This document shows, piece after piece, positions 59,201-64,000 of a stretch of 64,000 nucleotides of DNA. Every line of letters begins with the position of its first letter. Position 1 is the stretch's first letter. The stretch lies in contig JAWRVZ010000027.1 of the NCBI GenBank assembly GCA_037043235.1, forward strand, positions 5,333,501-5,397,500. The letters are read 5' to 3'. The notes under the pieces were generated by a model that saw only the letters and a list, made by a program, of their open reading frames with translations, did not search any database and was not told the origin of the DNA. Source of the stretch: Rhodeus uyekii (lineage: Eukaryota > Chordata > Actinopteri > Cypriniformes > Acheilognathidae). Both the position numbers and the translations under genes were made by a program.

Positions 59201-59332
59201 CTGGTAGCAGCTACTCTCACCTGATCGGCTGCTCACGTTCCATACATGGTTTTCCACCTTCAGTTTCTTGGAGCGGGACAGGCCACTGGAGGACACGGAG
59301 GGAGAGGAAAATGCTTGCATTTGGGAGGACAT
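43133..59332 (-). CDS. hipk1: hipk1-type homeodomain-interacting protein kinase (16 coding exons, complete)
   Basis: Coding exons (minus): 59332-58604, 57915-57542, 56500-56377, 55696-55577, 55502-55416, 55106-54925, 54818-54668, 53613-53409, 53285-53167, 50975-50871, 48849-48692, 47450-47295, 46419-46261, 45407-45214, 44938-44829, 43549-43133. Phases agree throughout, giving about 1129 residues (human HIPK1 1210). The ATG follows acceptor TTTCTAG. Visible: SUMO consensus LKVE (K25), poly-Ser 96-106, glycine loop LGRGTFGQV 205-213, lysine K228, catalytic HADLKPEN (D324), DFG at 346, activation-loop YLQSRYYR (Y361), SUMO-interacting VSIITI 869-874, C-terminal QYPYL. HIPKs are nuclear Ser/Thr kinases regulating transcription factors, p53 and stress signalling. 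SILSRL, ENADEF, RSYE and RMDNSVPIVPQ favour HIPK1 over HIPK2; which teleost paralogue is not decidable. Exon 13 of the transcript (47450-47295) is Arg/Gln-rich and unlike mammals. Confidence 0.93.
43735..44750. mobile_element. CATTCAAAAGTTTGGGG-type element, split by a second insertion
   Basis: The left end 'accattcaaaagtttggggt' and right end 'accccaaacttttgacaggt' are inverse copies. The body ('ccaaggctgcatttat', 'ttcagtgtcacatgaccctt', 'aggattctttaatgaac') is a well-known cyprinid family. Its middle is interrupted by the 665-bp element at 43825-44489. Fragments of the same family lie at 32726, 45449, 51347 and 55232. Confidence 0.8.
43825..44489. mobile_element. CCGTATTTTCCCGCAT-ended transposon nested in another element (665 bp)
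   Basis: Perfect terminal inverted repeat ccgtattttcccgcat / atgcgggaaaatacgg, flanked by TA on each side. Sub-terminal 'taacccgcacccttatataa' repeats occur in both arms. No transposase frame. The superfamily is not assigned here. A related fragment lies at 56885. Confidence 0.8.
45445..45735 (-). mobile_element. Fragment of CATTCAAAAGTTTGGGG-type element in hipk1 intron
   Basis: 'caccaaggctgcatttattc', 'gatccttcagaaatcattct' and 'cactttcgatcaatttaatc' align with the family body. Both ends are lost. Confidence 0.7.
45736..46260 (-). other. hipk1 intron sequence
   Basis: No exon or intact element is recognised. Confidence 0.45.
46513..47214. mobile_element. TA-flanked inverted-repeat transposon, copy E (702 bp), in hipk1 intron
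   Basis: The ends are cagtcataccttgagatat and 'gtatctcaaggcattactg', with TA at 46511-46512 and 47215-47216. The interior matches copy D (20051-20724), for example 'agatgccgacactagaggtg' and 'tgtgttcaataataataaat', with indels. Non-coding. Confidence 0.85.
47451..48691 (-). other. hipk1 intron, AT-rich
   Basis: No exon. (TAA)n tracts lie at 48091-48140. A 'aaatcgattaatcacgatta' fragment at 48435-48485 belongs to the same motif family as the 76-bp minisatellite. Confidence 0.5.
48850..49805 (-). other. hipk1 intron, 3' part
   Basis: Intron sequence next to the acceptor at 48850-48852. No exon or intact element is recognised. Confidence 0.45.
49806..50360. repeat. 555-bp compound palindrome in hipk1 intron
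   Basis: The outer arms start 'ctttaggtcacaattattct' (49806) and end 'agattgtgacctaaag' (50360), and also share 'gagaattc', 'acatatttgtt' and 'aataaatggtatttc' in inverse order. Inside, 49876-49926 is mirrored at 49956-50008, and 'aatcataaaaaacata' at 50044 is mirrored by 'tatgttttttatgatt' at 50096-50111. The centre is (TA)n(CA)n at 50127-50218. No coding region. Confidence 0.85.
50361..50870 (-). other. hipk1 intron, between palindrome and exon
   Basis: AT-rich start with (TA)n tracts at 50368-50398 and an A14 run at about 50459-50472. No exon is seen before the donor at 50870. Confidence 0.45.
51499..52662 (-). mobile_element. Tc1-like transposon (1164 bp) in hipk1 intron
   Basis: The ends cactcacctaaaggattatt and 'aataattctttaggtgagtg' form an inverted repeat with TA on both sides (51497-51498, 52663-52664). 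The size is close to a full-length fish Tc1-like element. The minus strand holds the transposase pseudogene. Confidence 0.9.
51540..52516 (-). pseudogene. Tc1-family transposase pseudogene
   Basis: A 99-codon frame from 52516 (MGKKGDLSNFECGMVVGARR...) covers the N-terminal helix-turn-helix region (SISQSAQLLGFSHTTISRVY) and ends in a TGA at 52217. The same strand then resumes in broken frames and still contains SPDLNPIEHLWDVVEREL near 51720-51770, the last catalytic block of Tc1 transposases. Several stops lie between, so no functional enzyme can be made from this copy. Confidence 0.85.
52791..53166 (-). other. hipk1 intron sequence
   Basis: Nothing recognised before the donor at 53166. Confidence 0.45.
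53614..54260 (-). other. hipk1 intron sequence
   Basis: Acceptor 'taactgctag' precedes the exon at 53613. The rest is an A-rich intron with nothing recognised. Confidence 0.45.
54261..54412 (+). repeat. tRNA-derived SINE copy in hipk1 intron
   Basis: B-box 'gggttcgattccc', 'agcaagaactgattagaatg', 'gtcgctttggataaaagcg' and tail 'gccaaatgcataaatgtaaa'. Antisense to hipk1. Confidence 0.8.
55230..55330 (-). mobile_element. Fragment of CATTCAAAAGTTTGGGG-type element in hipk1 intron
   Basis: 'tctcaccaaggctgcattta', 'tttgatctaaaatacagtaa' and 'caataatattgtgaaatatg' belong to the family body. Confidence 0.7.
55697..56376 (-). other. hipk1 intron sequence
   Basis: Contains a SINE tail fragment on the minus strand at 56077-56115 ('ttatgcatttgacagatgct'). 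No exon is seen. Confidence 0.45.
56501..57541 (-). other. hipk1 intron with two element fragments
   Basis: 56885-56995 ('cgtattttccgcactataag', 'gtgcgccttataatccggtg') is a fragment of a CCGTATTTTCC-type element. 57010-57262 is a MITE of the GGTAACACTTTACAATAAGG type with diverged ends 'caacactatacaataag' and 'cttattgtaaaatta'. Confidence 0.55.
58112..58267 (+). repeat. tRNA-derived SINE copy in hipk1 intron
   Basis: 'ttgctcaaacagtagaacat', B-box 'gggttcaattctc', 'agcaagaactgattagaatg', 'gtcgctttggataaaagc' and tail 'ccaaatgcataaatgtaaat'. Antisense to hipk1. Confidence 0.8.
58268..58510. repeat. Degenerate minisatellite in hipk1 intron
   Basis: Repeated short phrases such as 'aattgtgac', 'tctcacaattg', 'tttttctggtaata' and 'tttctggtaacagtgac', with irregular spacing of about 40 bases, recall the fish 'cgcaattgcgactttatatc' minisatellite. 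Confidence 0.55.
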
Positions 59333-59334
59333 GC

Positions 59335-60412
59335 CTAGAAATGTTAAGAGAAAAAAAGATAATAAAATAATTTCTTTGCAACTTGCATAGCTTAATTTTT
59401 TTAAATGCTTTTTATAAAATATTGTGAGTGTTTGAGAACAAATAAAAATAAGTTTTCTTAGGGTTGCTTCATTTGATGTGAATATGACAATATGCATTTG
59501 CATGTTGGTTACGATATGGTAATGATATGATATTTAAAAATTATATGATATTTAAAACAAAACTGCTTCCTGGTTGAATAATATATTATGCTAAACTAAA
59601 AAAATTGTCTATCTTTTAATGAGATTTTTCCCCCAGTTATAACTATAGTTCTTCACAAAATACCAAAATGTTGAAATATATATATATTTTTTATTTTATT
59701 TTTTTTATGTCATTGTCTGTCGACTACAATTTAAATAATTTAATATTATTTTATTTATTTAATAATATAGAATTATTAATTAATAATATAATTGCTTGTT
59801 ATAATTTTAATATAATTTAATTGCACTTGTATTTTTATAATTATTTTTGTTTTTAAAACGAATATAAAACAACACAAATTTTGAGAACAAATATAAAGAC
59901 AATTTAAAAAAAAAGTAACTTAAAAAAAAAGTTTAAGGATTTCACTGCAAATAAGCTAGTCGACATAATGAAGTTTTTCAAGTATTAATATTTTAAAACG
60001 TGACTGCTTCACTCAAGAAACAACAAATAATAATATTATGCAAAATTACATTAGTTTTTTCCCCCTGTTCAGTTGCATTATGTACAACAGCTAGATTTAT
60101 TACTTTTAGAGATGCATTTTAAGTGATTGTCTGTATTTTGGCTGCAATTGTAACGCATCTCTGGACATCCAGATGAAACCAAAAACACGTCAAACGCTCG
60201 TTGTCATAACAACCGCTCTAGCTAGGTGATCCAGGGTGGTTGCTATAGAAACGGTTGTAGCCAGGGATGGGGTTGTCATAGCAATGGTTGCTACTGTGTG
60301 GGGAAAAAACAGGTGTGGCAGCGACAAAAACACCACAAACAAACTATTGAACTTTCAATGTGTCAGTCAAGCATTTATAAACGCTCAAATTCCCTGTCGT
60401 CGTGCAGCTCAC
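59335..60412 (-). other. hipk1 intron 1
   Basis: It lies between the probable non-coding exon 1 (donor GTGAGC at 60412-60407) and coding exon 2 (acceptor CTAG at 59335). AT-rich; no exon is seen. Confidence 0.5.
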
Positions 60413-60650
60413 CTGTTGTTTGTTGAATTCCTCAGCTTGACACTTGCTCTTCATCTCTACTATTAGGCCTCATTGTTTTTTTCTTCTTGTATTATCAAAT
60501 CGTTCCTCCGTAAAAACATCGCTTTATTGGAGCCGACGACCTCCCAGGTGTCTAATAACATCAGGCACAATCCGACGAAACGTCAACACCTTCGTTACAT
60601 ATTAATATTCTGCAAGGACAGCGAACAGAAATATGATTGAGACCTGGAGA
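60413..60650 (-). other. hipk1 non-coding exon 1 (inferred)
   Basis: A consensus donor, CAACAG|GTGAGC, occurs at 60413/60412, and coding exon 2 needs an upstream exon because its ATG is only 2 bases after an acceptor. The exon holds an ATG at 60454-60452 (MKSKCQAEEF...) that is out of frame with the main ATG, a potential upstream open reading frame. The 5' limit is a guess from the promoter motifs. Confidence 0.5.
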
Positions 60651-60669
60651 AGAATGTAGGACATCAGAC

Positions 60670-60735
60670 GCACCATTTCCGGGATGTGAGATCGAGCACT
60701 GATTGGCCGAGAGTGAGTCACGTGACGTGCATAAA
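60670..60735 (-). promoter_or_regulatory. Probable hipk1 promoter
   Basis: On the minus strand, in order: CACGTCACGTG at 60729-60719 (overlapping CRE half-site and E-box CACGTG), a CCAAT box at 60706-60702, and an ETS-type CCCGGAAAT at 60683-60675. All lie within 65 bases upstream of the inferred first exon. No TATA box is evident. The cluster fits a housekeeping-type promoter. Confidence 0.55.
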
Positions 60736-61399
60736 ATGACAACCCACTGTAATATTTTATTTCTTTTTCTTTTTCCTAAAGTTTCTTTTGGTTTATGTTG
60801 TCTTTTTGAGGTTTGTTTGGTATCTTGTATATTTAATCAAGCAATAAAAAAAAGCTGCAGCACAGTTTGGTAGGCATATAATATTTTGTTTCTCCGTTTC
60901 GTTTCACAAATTCAAATATAATTGCTTTTACCGTTTTCTATAGGAAAAAAGTAATGTGTTTATATAATTTCTGTTGAGCTTGTTTCTACTTTATACACTA
61001 GTGCTGTGAAATCGATTAATTGCATGTAGCATAATAGTTTGTATATATATGTTGTTTATATTCATTTAAATATGTTTTTGAAGAACTTTGCTATATCTAC
61101 AGTACTTACACACCAAGACTGATATCAACAATTACATAACTCCAAGTATGGATCATTATTATTTGCATATATATATAAAAATATCCATCCAATATTTTAA
61201 AGGACTTCAAATGCAATTTGGTGCATCAGTGGTTGCAAATAAAACGCCTATATTATGTAAATTACAGAGCATGTGATTAAGAAGTGTTTTGTCCCTGAGT
61301 ATCTCAACATCTGAACTTGTTGACTGCTGACATTGGTTCACAGTCTATCATCAAATGCAACAAGGCAAGAAGTGGAGTAGAATCACACACAAACAACAG
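60736..61399. other. Intergenic sequence between hipk1 and ube2j2
   Basis: AT-rich. 'gtgaaatcgattaattgcat' at 61006-61025 is a fragment of the GATTAATC-type repeat. No gene is seen. Confidence 0.45.
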
Positions 61400-62663
61400 C
61401 TTTCTTTAATAGAATATTATTTATTCAAAATGTAAACACAACATGACTATCTCTGATTACACGCCCCTCTAAAGGAAAGGATATCGATCAACAGTGTTCA
61501 TGGAGGTGCTGAAAAAAAGTATTACTGCTAGTATCGGGACATCAGAACACTTGAATTGGGGTGGAACCAGAACTTCCTGGTACAATGAGAGCATTAATAA
61601 TTCAGAGTCAGAAAGAGCAGCGACACGACCGTTCTGACCCAGAAAGAGATGTTTTGCGGTGCAGGTAGGTCTCAGCAAACTAGACTTTGACTTGCAAGGC
61701 TTCGTTGTAAATTATTTGTGCAACTCGAGGTACTTTTCCTAATAAACACAACCGAAGATCTTACAGTACAACAGGAAATGTTCGAATCATATGCATATTC
61801 GCCTGCCTCTGTTGATGACAAGTATTAAATGGATTTTTCAATTTATTAAGAATTATTGCATAAATCACAACCCTTGGAAACAAAAGAAGTGCTGTGTATT
61901 GTGAAAGCCAAGTAGTGCTGACAATCCTACATATTGCACAAAAACAATTTATAGTGTTACATGGCCTGAAAAAAATGAGTCGACTCCCTCTGAAAGAAAG
62001 TTCATGTACACTTGGAGCGCCGCATCACAGATGAACAGAAGACAAATAATTCATTTCACACCACTTCTTTCCCGGCTTAACTGGTTGTTACGGTTGGCGT
62101 AGCGTAAGCGAGCACATATGCGTTTAAGAACAAGTTTCCATCGGTAAAGCAGGTTACAGTCGAGCCATTTCCGTTACATAAAATACTCTGGGATTTTCAT
62201 CACAGCAATAAATGATGCGACACATCAGAACTCTTTTGCTTTTCTTTTGTTTTTAAGGAATGATTGAACTTGAAATCTTCCACATAAAAACCCAGCATCA
62301 TATTATGCGCAGATTTTAAAATCGTACAGATCATCGAGGAACATGAAAAACAACAAATGCTGATCCAGCCCCTAAAAAAGCCCACTCTGACTAATTTCAC
62401 GGTCACACGACGTCGGCTTCCTTTGGGAACCGTGTAAGGTAGAAAATGAGCTTTTTTAAATTTCCTTACATATTAATAAAGCCACCATTTCATGTGACCT
62501 TGACCTTTAAGTGGCCGTGATACACGAGATCTGGTTGTCACCACTATGGAGGAAATCACCAAGCTCTCAAATTCGTTAGCGGGACACTGCTTCGTTTTAT
62601 TTGGTCGTGAGAACAGCACCAGCCTTTCGTCCCTCCTCCTGTCGATGGTTCTCATTGGGCGGT
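61400..62663 (-). other. ube2j2 3' UTR (inferred)
   Basis: It runs from the stop codon at 62666-62664 to an AATAAA on the minus strand at 61425-61420. No repeat insertion is evident. Confidence 0.5.
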
Positions 62664-63113
62664 TCATTCCTGCGCGATGCTCCGCAGAACATACTTGACC
62701 GTGTAGGCGAAAGCGGCGAAGCCTACGATAACGAACAAATTAGCGAGCGCTCCACCCAGGAGTCCATGGTTACGGTTGACCTGCTGGAGGTCGGGTGGCT
62801 GCGCCGCCCCCGGTGGCAGGTGCCCGTTCAGGGGCAAGTGCCCGTTTTGTGCGTGGTGGGCTTCGCCATCTGGCACCACGTCAGGGAGAGGCAGCGCCTG
62901 TGAGCGAGACCTGAGCTCCTCCTGCGTACGCTGCTTCTGCTTGATTTCCTGTTCGGGAAATTGGGATCAAGTATTAATACGTTTGTGGAAAGAATGTGAG
63001 AGATCCGTGAGGAATTCTGGCACGATACTTACGTCAACAACATCTGGGAACAGTTCACAGAAGACTTTGTCCTTGATGTTGAACGCAAGACTCTGGGAGG
63101 CCAACTGTCTTTT
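62664..63113 (-). CDS. ube2j2: ube2j2, last two coding exons (partial)
   Basis: Exons: 63113-63033 (27 codons, phase 0 at both ends) and 62948-62664 (94 residues plus TGA), with AG acceptors and a GTAAGT donor. The reading runs KRQLASQSLAFNIKDKVFCE, then EIKQKQRTQEELRSRSQ, and ends with GLLGGALANLFVIVGFAAFA and TVKYVLRSIAQE. This is the C-terminus of UBE2J2 (Ubc6-type E2), including the single tail-anchor membrane helix. The enzyme sits in the ER membrane with its catalytic domain in the cytosol and supplies ubiquitin in ER-associated degradation. The catalytic UBC domain is encoded beyond the right edge. The middle linker (NGHLPLNGHLPPGAAQPP) is the variable part of the family. Confidence 0.93.
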
Positions 63114-64000
63114 CTGCAGGGAACATATTCAAGCAAACTAATCTCATTTACTTTCTTCAGACAAATTCAAGCATACATGCGAACTTGGTTCATCTCCACT
63201 TATAATGGTTTCACAAATCCTGTATGAAACGCTCTCTTAAATATCCAAACAATTTCTGACGGATAAAATCAACTTCCACCCTACAAAAATGAAATTTAAA
63301 ATGGCCACTAGGGGAACAACACACGTTCTCTTTTGCGTGTTTAATAACTCTTTTTAATATCAAGATCATCTTGCAGTAGACTACACTTTACAAAAGCCAC
63401 GTTACAAATTTGACTGAACTGCACAATAAGGGGCCGTTTACACGACACTTTTCAACTAAAAACAGAAAATTTGATATGCATTTTTGCCGCTCATTTAGAC
63501 AACTTTGTTTTCAGGCCAACAAAACGCAGTTGTCGTGTAAATGAACGACCAAAACTCAAAGCGTTACGTTTTTAGTTGAAAACGGTGTCGTGTAAACGGC
63601 CCCTTAAAACGTTTGAAAACTGGTTTCAAAGTGCAAGTTTTGGAATACGATACCATTATGGTTTCTGTGCAAACTACAAAAATGCAAATTTGTGAAAACA
63701 GTGACGCCGTGTGCATGTGTTCATTCTATAGGCATGTAGCACTTCTTTACAGAGTCACATGGCCAACTAAGGGCCTGGCATGAATACAGTGTGAATGGGG
63801 ATTGTTTTGTTGCCTTTACGCGAAAAATAGAAAGGAAAAAATTGTACTGCTTTTAGTACCTATTGTCGTGTAAACGCATCCTAAGTTTGGCCTATTAGGA
63901 GGAGCATAAGCACACCAGTGTAAAGGAAGGGATGCAATGACGCACAATAATTGTAAAAAAAATCCTAAAAAGTATTGATAAAATTATCAAAAGTAAGTCC
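63114..64000 (-). other. ube2j2 intron, to window edge
   Basis: No further ube2j2 exon can be read before the edge. It contains the MITE at 63429-63604. Confidence 0.55.
63429..63604. mobile_element. 176-bp MITE with near-perfect ends in ube2j2 intron
   Basis: The left end 'aggggccgtttacacgacac' and right end 'gtgtcgtgtaaacggcccct' are inverse copies. The symmetry continues with 'ttttcaactaaaaac / gtttttagttgaaaa', leaving a centre of only about 100 bases. TA lies on each side. Low divergence between the arms suggests a young insertion. Confidence 0.85.

Noticed and set aside
58634..59220. Several 79-132-codon frames on both strands in hipk1 exon 2
   Set aside because: They are shadows of the hipk1 reading frame, which has kinase motifs and correct splice sites.

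Overview
The window is vertebrate nuclear DNA, almost certainly from a teleost and most likely a cyprinid. Coding sequence is split by GT-AG introns. The introns and spacers are AT-rich and carry (CA)n/(TA)n microsatellites, tRNA-derived SINEs with a 'gtcgctttggataaaagc' core, and many short inverted-repeat DNA transposons familiar from carp and zebrafish-type genomes. There are no bacterial, plasmid or phage features.

Five protein-coding genes can be read. (1) 1-753, minus: the first coding exon of agap2 (PIKE-L type), running off the left edge. (2) 7472-15894, plus: complete tspan31, six coding exons, 212 residues. (3) 25768-35717, plus: complete marchf9, a membrane RING-CH E3 ligase, four coding exons, 341 residues. 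(4) 59332-43133, minus: complete hipk1-type homeodomain-interacting protein kinase, sixteen coding exons behind a probable non-coding first exon, about 1129 residues. (5) 63113-62664, minus: the last two coding exons of ube2j2, a tail-anchored ER ubiquitin-conjugating enzyme, running off the right edge.

agap2 (minus), tspan31 (plus) and marchf9 (plus) are in the same order and orientation as AGAP2-TSPAN31-(CDK4)-MARCHF9 on human 12q14, but no cdk4 exon is visible between tspan31 and marchf9. marchf9 and hipk1 converge, with 3' ends about 36.3-36.4 kb and possibly about 41.0 kb. hipk1 and ube2j2 lie head to tail on the minus strand. marchf9 and ube2j2 both act in membrane-associated ubiquitination and hipk1 is a nuclear kinase; nothing suggests the five genes work as one system.

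Between and within the genes is a dense transposon landscape: a hAT-type element with an 8-bp duplication, five TA-flanked elements that share CAGT..TACC/TCCC-type ends, a pair of related MITEs, two transposon-within-transposon insertions, a decayed Tc1 copy that keeps recognisable transposase segments, a decayed L2-type LINE, several SINE copies, a 76-bp minisatellite and a 555-bp compound palindrome. I found no previously undescribed system. The most useful observations are the edge-truncated agap2 exon, a probable GC-AG intron in the hipk1 kinase domain, the missing cdk4, and the nested and related repeats.
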